A stretch of DNA of 64,000 nt, taken from assembly GCA_001898825.1 (NCBI GenBank), contig MKVK01000034.1:1-64000 (forward strand). The letters are read 5' to 3'. Made by a program: the position numbers and the translations under genes. Position 1 is the stretch's first letter; the number at the start of each line of letters is the position of its first letter. Of the stretch, positions 36,131-45,254 are shown in pieces. Under the pieces are notes generated by a model that saw nothing but the letters and a program-made list of their open reading frames with translations, was not told the DNA's origin and did no database searches. This DNA comes from Magnetospirillum sp. 64-120 (lineage in GTDB: Bacteria > Pseudomonadota > Alphaproteobacteria > Rhodospirillales > Magnetospirillaceae).

Positions 36131-36895
36131 ATGGCTGACGATTACATCGTCGAGACAAAAAACCTGACCAAGGAATTCAAGGGATTCGTTGCCGTTTCCG
36201 ACGTCAACCTGAAGGTCAAGCGCCACACCATCCATGCGCTGATCGGCCCCAACGGCGCCGGCAAGACGACATGCTTCAACCTGATCACCAAGTTCCTGCC
36301 GCTGTCGCGCGGCAGCATCTTGCTGAACGGCCGCGACATCACCAACACGGCGCCGGCCGACATCGCCCAGCTGGGCATGGTGCGCAGCTTCCAGATCTCG
36401 GCGGTGTTCGGTCACCTGACCGCCCTGGAAAACGTCCGCGTGGCGTTGCAACGGAAACTGGGCACGTCCTTTCATTTCTGGAAGTCGGACAAAAGCCTGG
36501 CCGAGTTGAACGACCGCGCCGAACAATTGCTGGAAGACGTGGGCGTGTTGGAATACCGCGACATCCCCGCCGGCGAGCTGTCCTATGGCAGGAAGCGCGC
36601 GCTCGAAATCGCCACCACCTTGGCGCTGGAACCGGAAATGCTGCTGCTCGACGAACCCATGGCCGGCATGGGCACCGAGGACGTGGCCCGCACCGCCGAG
36701 CTGATCCGCCGCGTCTCCAAGGACCGCACCATCCTGATGGTGGAACATAACCTGTCGGTGGTCGCCGATCTGTCGGACACCATCACCGTCTTGAAGCTGG
36801 GCAAGGTTCTGGCCGAAGGCCCGTACAGCGAAATCTCGCAAAATCCGGAAGTGATCGAGGCTTACATGGGACACGGAGTGGGCAGCCATGCGTAA
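36131..36895 (+). CDS. livG: Branched-chain amino acid type ABC transporter ATPase LivG
   Basis: A 254-residue ABC ATPase. Walker A GPNGAGKTTCFNLIT is near residues 41-55, NTAPADIAQLGMVRSFQISAVFGHLTALENV follows, the signature is LSYGRKRALEIATTLAL, Walker B is MLLLDEPMAG, and the H-loop is MVEHNLSVV. The extra segment between Walker A and the signature marks LivG-type subunits. The ATG at 36131 follows GGGAGG. First gene of livG-F-K-H-M-usp; livF overlaps its end. The cargo could be branched-chain amino acids, amides or urea-like compounds. Confidence 0.92.
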   Translation: MADDYIVETKNLTKEFKGFVAVSDVNLKVKRHTIHALIGPNGAGKTTCFNLITKFLPLSRGSILLNGRDITNTAPADIAQLGMVRSFQISAVFGHLTALENVRVALQRKLGTSFHFWKSDKSLAELNDRAEQLLEDVGVLEYRDIPAGELSYGRKRALEIATTLALEPEMLLLDEPMAGMGTEDVARTAELIRRVSKDRTILMVEHNLSVVADLSDTITVLKLGKVLAEGPYSEISQNPEVIEAYMGHGVGSHA

Positions 36896-37601
36896 CGAAT
36901 CCACCGCCCTGTTGAAGGTCGACGGACTCGAGGCCTGGTACGGCGAGTCCCATATCCTGCACGGCATGAACTTCGAGGTCCACAAGGGCGAGGTCGTCAC
37001 CCTGCTGGGCCGCAACGGCGCCGGCAAGACCACCACCATGAAGTCGATCATGGGCATGGTCGGCAAGCGCAAGGGCTCGATTTCCTTCGAAGGCACCGAG
37101 ACCATCAACTTGTCGTCCAACAAGATCGCCCGCCTCGGCGTCGCCCTGTGCCCCGAGGAACGCGGCATCTTCTCGTCCTTGAACGTCAAGGAAAACATGG
37201 TGCTGCCGCCCATCGTCAAGCCCGGCGGCCTGCCTTTGGCCGAAGTCTACGAACTGTTCCCGCGCCTTTTGGAACGCGGTTCCAGCCAGGGCACCAAGCT
37301 GTCGGGCGGCGAACAGCAGATGCTGGCCATCGCCCGAATCTTACGCACCGGCGCCAACATGCTGTTGCTGGACGAACCCACCGAAGGCCTGGCCCCGGTC
37401 ATCGTCCAGCACATCGGCGACATCATCAGGAAGCTCAAGCAACGGGGCTTCACCATCTTGCTGGTGGAACAGAACTTCCACTTCGCCGCCACCGTCGCCG
37501 ACCGCCATTACGTGGTCGAACACGGCCATGTCATCGACATGATCCCCAACGCCGAGCTGACCACCAACATGGACAAGCTCAAGGGGTATCTGGGCGTTTG
37601 A
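36888..37601 (+). CDS. livF: Branched-chain amino acid type ABC transporter ATPase LivF
   Basis: A 237-residue ABC ATPase, second nucleotide-binding subunit: LEAWYGESHILHGMNFEV, Walker A GRNGAGKTTTMKSIMG, signature LSGGEQQMLAIARIL, Walker B MLLLDEPTEGLAPVIV. It begins eight bases before the livG stop, so the two ATPases are translationally coupled. Works with LivH/LivM in the inner membrane. Confidence 0.93.
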   Translation: MRNESTALLKVDGLEAWYGESHILHGMNFEVHKGEVVTLLGRNGAGKTTTMKSIMGMVGKRKGSISFEGTETINLSSNKIARLGVALCPEERGIFSSLNVKENMVLPPIVKPGGLPLAEVYELFPRLLERGSSQGTKLSGGEQQMLAIARILRTGANMLLLDEPTEGLAPVIVQHIGDIIRKLKQRGFTILLVEQNFHFAATVADRHYVVEHGHVIDMIPNAELTTNMDKLKGYLGV

Positions 37602-37653
37602 CCGTCTTTACCAAGAAAACCGTGACCCAATAAATCCAACGGGAGGACATTCT

Positions 37654-38871
37654 ATGTTGAAGAAAGCTTTGATCGGCGCCGTCGCCCTGACCGCTCTGAC
37701 CGCCGCCCAGGCGAGCGCCCAGTATTCCGACAACAAGATCAAGATCGGCGTCCTGACCGACCTGTCGGGCACCTATTCGGATCTGGCCGGCAAGGGCGCC
37801 GTCGTCGCGGCCCAGATGGCGGTCGAGGATTTCGGCGGCAAGGTCAACGGCGTGCCGGTGGAAATCGTCTCCGCCGACCACCAGAACAAGGCCGACATCG
37901 CGTCCTCCATCGCGCGCAAGTGGTATGACGCCGAACAGGTCGACGCCATCGCCGAACTGGTGACCACCGCCGCCGCCATCGCCGTGCGTGAAGTGTCCAA
38001 GGAAAAGGGCAAGATCGACCTGGTGTCGGGTGCCGCTTCCACCGCGCTGACCAACGCCAAGTGCTCGGCCACCGGCTTCCACTGGACCTACGACACCGCC
38101 GCGCTGGCCAACGGCACCGCCAACGCCGTGGTCAAGAACGGTGGCAAGTCCTGGTACTTCCTGACCGCCGACTACGCCTTCGGCCACGACCTGCAGGCCC
38201 AGACCGAACGCGTGGTCAAGGCCAATGGCGGCGAAATCAAGGGTGCGGTGCGCCATCCGTTCCCCAACTCGGATTTCTCGTCCTTCCTGTTGCAGGCCCA
38301 GGCCTCGGGCGCCCAGATCATCGGTCTGGCCAATGCCGGCGCCGACACCATCAACGCCATCAAGCAGGCCAAGGAATTCGGCATCACCCAGGGCGGCCAG
38401 TCGCTGGCCGGCTTGCTGGTGTTCATCACCGACGTCCACTCGCTGGGCCTGGACACCGCCCAGGGCATGATGATGACCACCGGCTACTACTGGAACCGTG
38501 ACGACGAAACCCGCGCCTGGTCCAAGCGTTGGTCGGCCAAGATGGATGGCAAGATGCCTTCCATGGTCCATGCCGGCACCTATTCGTCGGTCATGCACTA
38601 CCTGAAGGCCCTGGCCGCCGCCAAGACCGACGACGGCATGAAGGTCGCCGACCAGATGCGCGCCCTGCCCATCAAGGACGCCTCGGGCTTCGCCGTCAAC
38701 GGCAAGATCCGCGCCGACGGCCGCATGGTCCACGACATGTACCTGGCCCAGGTGAAGAAGCCGGCTGATTCCAAGGGTGCTTGGGACTATTACAACATCG
38801 TGCGCACCATCCCCGGCGACGACGCTTACCAGTCGCTGGCCGACAGCAAGTGCGATCTGGTCAAGAAGTAA
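37654..38871 (+). CDS. Periplasmic substrate-binding protein of the Liv-type transporter
   Basis: 405 residues. The signal peptide covers about 1-22 (ALTALTAAQASAQ). The mature protein belongs to the type I periplasmic-binding fold (KIKIGVLTDLSGTYSDLAGKGAVVAAQMAVEDFGGKVNG, GRMVHDMYLAQVKKP). It resembles the broader amide/urea/branched-chain group more than E. coli LivJ, so the ligand is open. Its gene stands between livF and livH, and a strong hairpin follows it, which would allow higher expression of the binding protein than of the permeases. Confidence 0.88.
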   Translation: MLKKALIGAVALTALTAAQASAQYSDNKIKIGVLTDLSGTYSDLAGKGAVVAAQMAVEDFGGKVNGVPVEIVSADHQNKADIASSIARKWYDAEQVDAIAELVTTAAAIAVREVSKEKGKIDLVSGAASTALTNAKCSATGFHWTYDTAALANGTANAVVKNGGKSWYFLTADYAFGHDLQAQTERVVKANGGEIKGAVRHPFPNSDFSSFLLQAQASGAQIIGLANAGADTINAIKQAKEFGITQGGQSLAGLLVFITDVHSLGLDTAQGMMMTTGYYWNRDDETRAWSKRWSAKMDGKMPSMVHAGTYSSVMHYLKALAAAKTDDGMKVADQMRALPIKDASGFAVNGKIRADGRMVHDMYLAQVKKPADSKGAWDYYNIVRTIPGDDAYQSLADSKCDLVKK

Positions 38872-38890
38872 GACCGGCCCGCGATCGGGG

Positions 38891-38910
38891 GGGCCGCCGG
38901 CCGGCGGCCC
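38891..38910. repeat. GC-rich palindrome after the binding-protein gene
   Basis: Perfect 20-base palindrome GGGCCGCCGG/CCGGCGGCCC in the gap before livH, followed by a pyrimidine stretch. Probably an mRNA-protecting hairpin or weak attenuator. Confidence 0.6.
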
Positions 38911-38956
38911 TTCCCTTCCGACACCGGCACTTTAGTCACGAAAGAGACCTAGCCAC

Positions 38957-39844
38957 ATGATGACCTTGTTCGGCATTCCCGCGGCCGCGCTTTTCGGCCA
39001 GTTGTTGCTGGGGCTGATCAACGGCGCCTTCTACGCCGTGCTCAGCCTGGGCCTGGCGTTGATCTTCGGCCTTTTGAACATCATCAACTTCTCGCACGGG
39101 GCCCAGTACATGGTGGGCGCCTTCGTCGCCTGGCTGGGGCTCACCTATCTGGGCGCCAACTACTGGGTGGCGCTGATCCTGGCCCCCCTGGTGGTCGCCG
39201 CCGTCGGCGTCGTGCTGGAACGCACCATGCTGTCGCGACTTTACAAGCTGGACCACCTGTACGGCCTGCTGCTGACCTTCGGTCTGGCGCTGATCATCGA
39301 AGGCGTGTTCCGCAACCTGTACGGCATTTCCGGCATCCCCTACGCGGTGCCCAAGGAACTGGCCGGCGGCTGGAACCTGGGCTTCATGTATCTGCCGATC
39401 TATCGCGCCTGGGTGGTCATCGCCTCGCTGGTGCTGTGCGTCGGCACCTGGCTGTTGATCGAAAAGACCAAGCTGGGCGCCTATTTGCGCGCCGCCACCG
39501 AAAATCCCGCCCTGGTGCAAGCCATGGGCATCAACGTCCCCATCATGATCACCCTGACCTATGGGTTCGGTGTCGCCTTGGCCGCCTTCGCCGGCGTGCT
39601 GGCCGCCCCCATCTATTCGGTCAACCCGCTGATGGGATCGAACCTGATCATCGTGGTGTTCGCCGTGGTGGTGATCGGCGGCATGGGCTCGATCATGGGC
39701 TCCATCGTCACCGGCTTCATGCTGGGCCTGCTGGAAGGCCTGACCAAGGTGATCTACCCCGAAGCGGCTTCCACCGTGATCTTCATGGTCATGGTCGTGG
39801 TGCTGCTGATCAAGCCCGCCGGCCTGTTCGGCAAGGGAGCCTGA
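38957..39844 (+). CDS. livH: Liv-type ABC permease LivH
   Basis: A 295-residue inner-membrane permease with about eight helices. GLINGAFYAVLSLGLALIFG, LLNIINFSHGAQYMVGAF and the late cytoplasmic EAA-like segment NPALVQAMGINVPIMITLTYGFGVALAAFAGVLAAP are hallmarks of the LivH family. Pairs with LivM encoded four bases downstream. Confidence 0.93.
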   Translation: MMTLFGIPAAALFGQLLLGLINGAFYAVLSLGLALIFGLLNIINFSHGAQYMVGAFVAWLGLTYLGANYWVALILAPLVVAAVGVVLERTMLSRLYKLDHLYGLLLTFGLALIIEGVFRNLYGISGIPYAVPKELAGGWNLGFMYLPIYRAWVVIASLVLCVGTWLLIEKTKLGAYLRAATENPALVQAMGINVPIMITLTYGFGVALAAFAGVLAAPIYSVNPLMGSNLIIVVFAVVVIGGMGSIMGSIVTGFMLGLLEGLTKVIYPEAASTVIFMVMVVVLLIKPAGLFGKGA

Positions 39845-39848
39845 CCCC

Positions 39849-40826
39849 ATGACCACGAATTCCGCCACCACCACCGCGACCCCGGCGACCAAGGGCATGT
39901 CCCGCCAGACCCTGTTCGTCGGCGTCCTGCTGGCGCTGGGCCTGATCGCACCCTTCGCCGTCTATCCGGTGTTCCTGATGAAGGGGCTGTGTTTCGCCCT
40001 GTTCGCCGCCGCCTTCAACCTGTTGCTGGGTTATGTCGGCCTGCTGTCCTTCGGGCACGCCATGTTCTTCGGCTGGTCGGCCTACATCACCGCCCACGCC
40101 GCCAAGGAATGGGGCCTGACCCCGGAAATCGCCGTCCTGCTGGGTACCTTCTGCGCCGCCGGCATGGGCGCCGTGGTCGGCTGGCTGGCCATCCGCCGCC
40201 AGGGCATCTATTTCGCCATGATCACCCTGGCCTTGGCCCAGTTGATGTACTTCGTGGCGCTGCAGGCCCCCTTCACCCATGGTGAGGACGGCATCCAGGG
40301 CGTGCCGCGCGGCCACCTGTTCGGGTTGATCGACCTGAACGAGACCATGAACATGTATTACTTCGTGTTCGGCGTCTTCGTGCTGGCCCTGTTCTTCCTG
40401 TACCGGGTGATCAACTCGCCCTTCGGCCAAGTGCTGAAGGCCATCCGCGACAACGAGCCGCGCGCTATCTCGCTGGGCTATCAGGTGCATCGCTACAAGC
40501 TGATCGCCTTCGTCATCTCGGCCGGCCTGTCGGGCATGGCCGGGTCGGTGAAAAGCCTGGTGTTCCAGTTGGCGTCCTTGACCGACGTGCACTGGCACGC
40601 CTCGGGCGAGGTGGTCCTGATGACCCTGTTGGGCGGCGTCGGCACCATCTTCGGCCCCACCGCCGGCGCCTATCTGGTGGTGACCATCCAGAACTACTTC
40701 GCCACGTTGGGATCGTGGGTGACCATCATCCAGGGCGTCATCTTCGTCGTCTGCGTGCTCGCCTTCCGTTCCGGCATCGTCGGCGTCCTGCGTCCGTTGC
40801 TGAAGAAGCGCGGCATCGAGGCCTAA
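39849..40826 (+). CDS. livM: Liv-type ABC permease LivM
   Basis: A 325-residue inner-membrane permease. After a Thr-rich cytoplasmic start come FNLLLGYVGLLSFGHAMFFGWSAY and the coupling segment GQVLKAIRDNEPRAISLGYQVHRYKLIAFVISAGLSGMAGS, both typical of LivM. Completes the transporter with LivH and the two ATPases. Ten bases separate it from the usp gene. Confidence 0.93.
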   Translation: MTTNSATTTATPATKGMSRQTLFVGVLLALGLIAPFAVYPVFLMKGLCFALFAAAFNLLLGYVGLLSFGHAMFFGWSAYITAHAAKEWGLTPEIAVLLGTFCAAGMGAVVGWLAIRRQGIYFAMITLALAQLMYFVALQAPFTHGEDGIQGVPRGHLFGLIDLNETMNMYYFVFGVFVLALFFLYRVINSPFGQVLKAIRDNEPRAISLGYQVHRYKLIAFVISAGLSGMAGSVKSLVFQLASLTDVHWHASGEVVLMTLLGGVGTIFGPTAGAYLVVTIQNYFATLGSWVTIIQGVIFVVCVLAFRSGIVGVLRPLLKKRGIEA

Positions 40827-40836
40827 GGAGACATCC

Positions 40837-41643
40837 ATGTACAAGGACATCCTGGTTCACCTGGACGGCGGCCACCGTGACGCCATCCGCATCAAGGCGG
40901 CGGGCGAACTGGCCAAGCGTTTCGGCGGCCGGCTGACCGGCCTGTTCGCCCGCGCCGAAAACCAAGGTCTGGCGGTCATCGCCCGTCGCGGCTCGGAAGC
41001 TTTCGAGGCGGCGGCGGCGCAATCGGAACGCCAGTTCGCCGAAACCGTCAAGGATCTGGGCATCGTCACCCGCTGGTGGCGTCTGGCCCATGGCGAGCAA
41101 AGCCACGTCCTGGCCGAAACCGCCATCGCGGCGCGTTTCCACGATCTGGTCATCGTCGGCCAGCATCATGCCGACAAGGACGCCCCCGAGGACCTGATCG
41201 AGCAATTGGTCCTGCAGTCGGGCCGCCCGGTGCTGATCCTGCCGGCGGTGGACACCTATCCCACCATCGGCACCAATGTCATGGTGGCGTGGAACGGCGG
41301 CCGCGAGGCCAGCCGCGCCCTGCACGACGCCATGCCGTTGCTGGAAGGCGCCGGCACGGTGGAAATCGTCTCGGTCCGCGCCCAGCAGCGTTCGCCCGAC
41401 GCGGTGCTGCCGCCCTTGAACATCGTCGAGCATCTGGCCCAGCACGGCGCCAAGGTGACCCGCGAAGTCCTGGCCGGCGAAGACATCGGCGTGATGGATC
41501 TGCTGTTGTCACGCACCTTCGACCAAGGGTGCGACCTGCTGGTCATGGGCGGCCATGGCGGCTATCACCTGCCCTTCTTCAAGGGCGCCGGCACCCGCCA
41601 CATCCTGAAGCACATGACCCTGCCGGTGCTGATGAGTCATTAG
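40837..41643 (+). CDS. Universal stress protein (UspA family)
   Basis: A 268-residue cytoplasmic protein with two Usp-like halves. The second ends with LLSRTFDQGCDLLVMGGHGGYHLPFFKGAGTRHILKHMTLPVLMSH, a variant of the ATP-binding G-x2-G-x9-G pattern. GGAG precedes the ATG and the gene follows livM by ten bases, so it is the last gene of the transporter operon. The link to transport is unknown, but Usp genes are often found beside transporters. Confidence 0.9.
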   Translation: MYKDILVHLDGGHRDAIRIKAAGELAKRFGGRLTGLFARAENQGLAVIARRGSEAFEAAAAQSERQFAETVKDLGIVTRWWRLAHGEQSHVLAETAIAARFHDLVIVGQHHADKDAPEDLIEQLVLQSGRPVLILPAVDTYPTIGTNVMVAWNGGREASRALHDAMPLLEGAGTVEIVSVRAQQRSPDAVLPPLNIVEHLAQHGAKVTREVLAGEDIGVMDLLLSRTFDQGCDLLVMGGHGGYHLPFFKGAGTRHILKHMTLPVLMSH

Positions 41644-41647
41644 GTTT

Positions 41648-41697
41648 CCTTGGTCCCGTGGCCGCCCCGCCAGCCCCACGGGACCAAGGTCGTTTTT
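41648..41697 (+). ncRNA. Structured hairpin unit 1 with conserved loop
   Basis: A perfect 14-bp stem, CCTTGGTCCCGTGG with CCACGGGACCAAGG, encloses the 14-base loop CCGCCCCGCCAGCC and is followed by TCGTTTTT. It starts four bases after the usp stop. A near-copy with the same loop and a different stem comes right after it. It may be a terminator, but the loop conservation suggests an RNA or DNA element with its own function. Confidence 0.55.
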
Positions 41698-41698
41698 C

Positions 41699-41748
41699 CT
41701 TCGCGCATGTGGCCGCCCCGCCAGTCCCACATGCACGAAGTCGTTTTT
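41699..41748 (+). ncRNA. Structured hairpin unit 2 with conserved loop
   Basis: Stem CTTCGCGCATGTGG with CCACATGCACGAAG (13 of 14 pairs) around the loop CCGCCCCGCCAGTC, then TCGTTTTT. Same length and register as unit 1, 51 bases apart. Stem bases differ on both arms so that pairing is kept, while the loop changes at one base only. Confidence 0.55.
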
Positions 41749-41766
41749 ACGGTTGCCTTGAGACTT

Positions 41767-41797
41767 CCCCCGCGCCCACAAGGACGCGGGGGTTTTT
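41767..41797 (+). terminator. Rho-independent terminator of the liv-usp operon
   Basis: Stem CCCCCGCG / CGCGGGGG with a ten-base loop and five T, just before the end of the convergent MaoC-like gene. The two conserved-loop hairpins lie upstream of it. Confidence 0.82.
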
Positions 41798-41800
41798 CTT

Positions 41801-42253
41801 TCAGCCCTTGGCGCGCGCTTCCACCACCATCGAGGTGACGAATTGCTGCACCGGCTGGTTGGCCGCGTCCAGGGTCAGCACCTTGACCTTGACGATGCCG
41901 TAACCCGGCTTCGAGCGCATGGGACGCGATTCCAGGACTTCCGATTGCAGATGCAACACGTCTTCGGGCCGCACCGGACGGAACCAGCGCAATTCGTCGA
42001 TGCCGGCACCGATGAAGCCATTGGCCGGCTGAAGTTCACCGGTGACAAATAATCGCATGGTGATACAGGCGGTTTGCCATCCGCTGGCCGCCAAACCCTG
42101 GAAAAAAGTATCCTTTGCCCCAACCTCATCCAGATGGAAGACTTGCGGATCCCAAAGAGCTGCAAATTCCTTGATGGATTCAGCGCTTAGGGAAAACTCG
42201 CCAGAACCGAATTTCTGTCCAGCACAAATATCCTCAAGATACAATTTGGTCAT
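41801..42253 (-). CDS. MaoC-like (R)-hydratase family protein
   Basis: A 150-residue hot-dog fold protein. The N-terminal KLYLEDICAGQKFGSGEFSLSAESIKEFAALWDPQVFHLDEVGAK is the MaoC signature, including the D-P-x-x-x-H region used in enoyl-CoA hydration, then GLAASGWQTACITMRL. The ATG at 42253 has GAGG upstream; a few in-frame residues further up are not needed. Solitary, convergent with the usp operon. Substrate (an acyl-CoA) unknown. Confidence 0.88.
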   Translation of the reverse strand: MTKLYLEDICAGQKFGSGEFSLSAESIKEFAALWDPQVFHLDEVGAKDTFFQGLAASGWQTACITMRLFVTGELQPANGFIGAGIDELRWFRPVRPEDVLHLQSEVLESRPMRSKPGYGIVKVKVLTLDAANQPVQQFVTSMVVEARAKG

Positions 42254-42421
42254 AATTCTGCCTCTAATCATGCGCTCACTTGGTTGTAATTAAGGGTCTC
42301 ATAAAGGTCAATCTTGCTGGCCTACCCCCCTCCTTTCGACGGAGTTGGGAATTCCACATGGATGCGCACATCGATTGGGGTTAGCATGTTCCACTAAAAG
42401 CAATTGCCGACTGGGGGAGCA

Positions 42422-43180
42422 ATGCGTCTTTTGGCATCCGCCGCGATATTGTTCACATGCGCCGCCGCGCCCGTTTGGGCGCAGGGCTCGCTGATGGATT
42501 TGGGGAAGGCCGTGCTGCAGCAGCAGGTGGGCGGCGCCACCACGGGCGGCACCGCCTCTGGCAGCCGCGGTTCGTCCCTGTCGGTCACCGACATCGCCGC
42601 CGGCCTGAAGGAAGCCTTGAAGACCGGCACCGGCAAGGTCACCGCCCAGTTGGGCGCCAAGGATGGCTTCAACGCCGATCCCACCGCCCACATCCCCCTG
42701 CCGCAATCCCTGCAAAAGGTGCAAAGCGGCTTGAAGATGGTGGGCATGTCGGGGCTGGCCGACGACCTGGAACTGCGCCTGAACCGCGCCGCCGAGGCCG
42801 CCACCCCCAAGGCCAAGCAAATTTTCTGGAATGCTTTGGAAAAGATGACCCTGGATGACGCCCGGGCCATCCTGAACGGCCCCCAGGACGCCGCCACCCA
42901 ATATTTCCAACGGACCATGACCCCCGACCTGCGCAGCGCCATGCGCCCCGTCGTCGACCAAAGCGTCGCCCAGGCCGGCGCCGTCAAAAGCCTGGAATCG
43001 GTCACCGCCGCCGCCAAAGGCCTGGCGCCGGGCGTGGACGGCAAGGCCATGCTGACCGATCACGTCCTGGATTACGCGCTGTCGGGAATGTTCACCTATC
43101 TGGCCAAGGAAGAGGCGGACATCCGCCAGAACCCGGCCAAGCGGACCAGCGACATCCTGCGCAAGGTATTCTCCAACTGA
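42422..43180 (+). CDS. DUF4197 family secreted protein
   Basis: 252 residues with a signal peptide (about 1-20, FTCAAAPVWAQ). The mature part has SVTDIAAGLKEALKTGTGKVTAQLGAKDGFNADP, HIPLPQSLQKVQ, and ILNGPQDAATQYFQRTMTPDLRSAMRPVV, which I recognise as the DUF4197 pattern. Function is unknown, probably periplasmic. GGGGGAG precedes the ATG. Thirteen bases separate it from the AsmA-like gene, and the pair likely forms a unit with the OmpA-like gene for envelope upkeep. Confidence 0.85.
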   Translation: MRLLASAAILFTCAAAPVWAQGSLMDLGKAVLQQQVGGATTGGTASGSRGSSLSVTDIAAGLKEALKTGTGKVTAQLGAKDGFNADPTAHIPLPQSLQKVQSGLKMVGMSGLADDLELRLNRAAEAATPKAKQIFWNALEKMTLDDARAILNGPQDAATQYFQRTMTPDLRSAMRPVVDQSVAQAGAVKSLESVTAAAKGLAPGVDGKAMLTDHVLDYALSGMFTYLAKEEADIRQNPAKRTSDILRKVFSN

Positions 43181-43193
43181 CTTGGAGCAAGAA

Positions 43194-45224
43194 ATGAAGA
43201 AGCTTTTCGTCGCCGTTGCCGTCGTCCTGGTGCTGTTGATCGGCGCCGTGGTGGCGCTGCCGTCATTGGTTCCCGCCGACAAGATCAAGGACGAAGTGGT
43301 GGCCCAGGTGAAGGCCGCCACCGGCCGCGACCTGACCATCGCCGGTAAAGTCTCGGTGTCGGCCTTTCCCAGCCTGGGGGTCGAGGTCAACAACATCGCG
43401 CTGTCCAATCCGGCCGGCTTTTCCACCAAGGATCTGGTCCGCCTGGGCGCCCTTGACGTCAAGTTGAAGCTGATGCCCCTGCTGTCGGGCCGGGTCGAGG
43501 TGGATTCCTTCGTCCTGGTCGATCCGGTCATCACCTTGGAAGTGGACCGCAAGGGCAAGGCCAACTGGGTGTTCGACACCCCTGCCGCCAAACCGGCGGC
43601 CAAGGCCGAAACCGGCAAGGACGCCGCGCCATCGTCGTCTGGCGGCGGCGCTGGTCTGGGGGACGTCGTCTTGGGTGACGTACGCATCCAGAACGGCAAG
43701 CTGAGTTATATCGACGGCCCCGCCGGCACCCGCGAGGACGTGGACGGCATCAATCTGGCGGTCAGCCTGAAAAGCCTGGATGACCCGCTAACCGTCAAGG
43801 GCGCCCTGACCTGGCGGGCCAAGGCCATCGACCTGGGCCTGAACCTGGCCAAGCCCCGCGCCCTGATGGACGGCAAGACCAGCAACGCCGACATCATGGT
43901 CAATTCCGAAACCGTCAAGCTGAGCTTCAAGGGCGAAGCCAGCGGCGGCGCCGTTCCCGGCGCCAAGGGAGCCTTGGAACTGTCGGTGCCGTCCATCCGC
44001 AATCTGGTGCAATGGACCACCGGCAAGCCGTTGGCCATGGAAGGCAGCGGCCTGGGCCCGTTCTCGTTGACCGGTCAATTGGCCGCCCAGGGCGCCAAGG
44101 TGGCGTTGTCCCAGGCCAATATCGGCCTGGACGCCATCAAGGCCAAGGGCGACTTCAACGTCGACGCCAGCGGCAGCCGTCCGGCGCTGAAGGGCAAGCT
44201 GGACGTGGACGCCCTGGACCTGAACCCCTATCTGCCCCCGGAAAAGGCAGCGGGTCAGGGCGGCGGCTCGTCCCCCGCCCCAGCCCCCACCGGCAAGGCG
44301 GCCAAGTCCGACTGGTCCGACGACGCCATTGATGCTGCCGGCCTGAAGGCGGCGGATGTGGACTTCGCCTTGTCCTTGGGGTCGCTCACCGTCAAGAAGA
44401 TCAAGGTGGGCAAAAGCGCCCTGCATGTGGTGCTGAACAATGGCCGCATGACCGCCGACCTGACCGAATTGGCGCTCTACAAGGGTGCCGGCAAGGGCCG
44501 GGTGGTCCTGGACGGCAGTCAGCCGGGCATCGGCCTGGACGCGTCCTTCAACCTGAAAGGCCTGCAGGCCGAACCCTTCCTGACCGACGCCGCCGACTTC
44601 ACCCGGCTGGAAGGCACCGGCAATTTCGACATCCAAGTGGCCGGTCGGGGCCGCACCGAACGGCAACTGGTCTCCAGCCTGAACGGCAACGGGGCGGTCA
44701 GCTTCCTGAATGGTGCCATCAAGGGCATCAACCTGGCCGAGATGGTGCGTAATGTCGGTTCCGCCTTCACTGGCGGCGGCGGCTCGCAAAAGACCGATTT
44801 CGCCGAACTGGGCGGTACCTTCACCATCACCAACGGCATCGTCAAGAACCAGGACCTGGCCTTGAAGTCGCCGCTGCTGCGGGTCGAGGGCAAGGGAACC
44901 GTCGAGTTGCCGCCGCGTACCGTGCATTACCGCGTCGAGCCCAAGGCCGTCGCCAGCCTGGAAGGCCAGGGCGGCAAGGCCGACGTGGGCGGCATCCAGG
45001 TGCCGGTGATCGTCGAAGGCCCGTGGGACAACCTCAGCTATCGCCCCGACCTGGAAGCCATGCTGAAGGGTCAGGCCGGCAAGGCCGTCAACGACGCCAT
45101 CGGCGGCAAGGCCGGCGGCTTGGGCGGTCTGTTGGGCGGCAGCGGCAGCAGCGGCTCGTCCGGGACCGACCAGCAAAAGACTTCTCCGCTACCCATCAAT
45201 CCGGGTGGCTTGTTCGGACGTTGA
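43194..45224 (+). CDS. AsmA family protein
   Basis: 676 residues. One N-terminal membrane anchor (about 3-22, LFVAVAVVLVLLIGAVVALP) precedes a long periplasmic region of beta-rich repeats. The start ATGRDLTIAGKVSVSAFPSLGVEVNNIALSNPAGF and the end LRVEGKGTVELPPRTVHYRVEPK match AsmA/YhjG-type proteins, now linked to phospholipid transfer between membranes. The C-terminus is Gly/Ser-rich (GGLLGGSGSSGSSG). The ATG after TTGGAG is chosen over an upstream TTG. Confidence 0.9.
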   Translation: MKKLFVAVAVVLVLLIGAVVALPSLVPADKIKDEVVAQVKAATGRDLTIAGKVSVSAFPSLGVEVNNIALSNPAGFSTKDLVRLGALDVKLKLMPLLSGRVEVDSFVLVDPVITLEVDRKGKANWVFDTPAAKPAAKAETGKDAAPSSSGGGAGLGDVVLGDVRIQNGKLSYIDGPAGTREDVDGINLAVSLKSLDDPLTVKGALTWRAKAIDLGLNLAKPRALMDGKTSNADIMVNSETVKLSFKGEASGGAVPGAKGALELSVPSIRNLVQWTTGKPLAMEGSGLGPFSLTGQLAAQGAKVALSQANIGLDAIKAKGDFNVDASGSRPALKGKLDVDALDLNPYLPPEKAAGQGGGSSPAPAPTGKAAKSDWSDDAIDAAGLKAADVDFALSLGSLTVKKIKVGKSALHVVLNNGRMTADLTELALYKGAGKGRVVLDGSQPGIGLDASFNLKGLQAEPFLTDAADFTRLEGTGNFDIQVAGRGRTERQLVSSLNGNGAVSFLNGAIKGINLAEMVRNVGSAFTGGGGSQKTDFAELGGTFTITNGIVKNQDLALKSPLLRVEGKGTVELPPRTVHYRVEPKAVASLEGQGGKADVGGIQVPVIVEGPWDNLSYRPDLEAMLKGQAGKAVNDAIGGKAGGLGGLLGGSGSSGSSGTDQQKTSPLPINPGGLFGR

Positions 45225-45254
45225 TCGTAGAAACCATCAAGGGAGTCATCGCTC

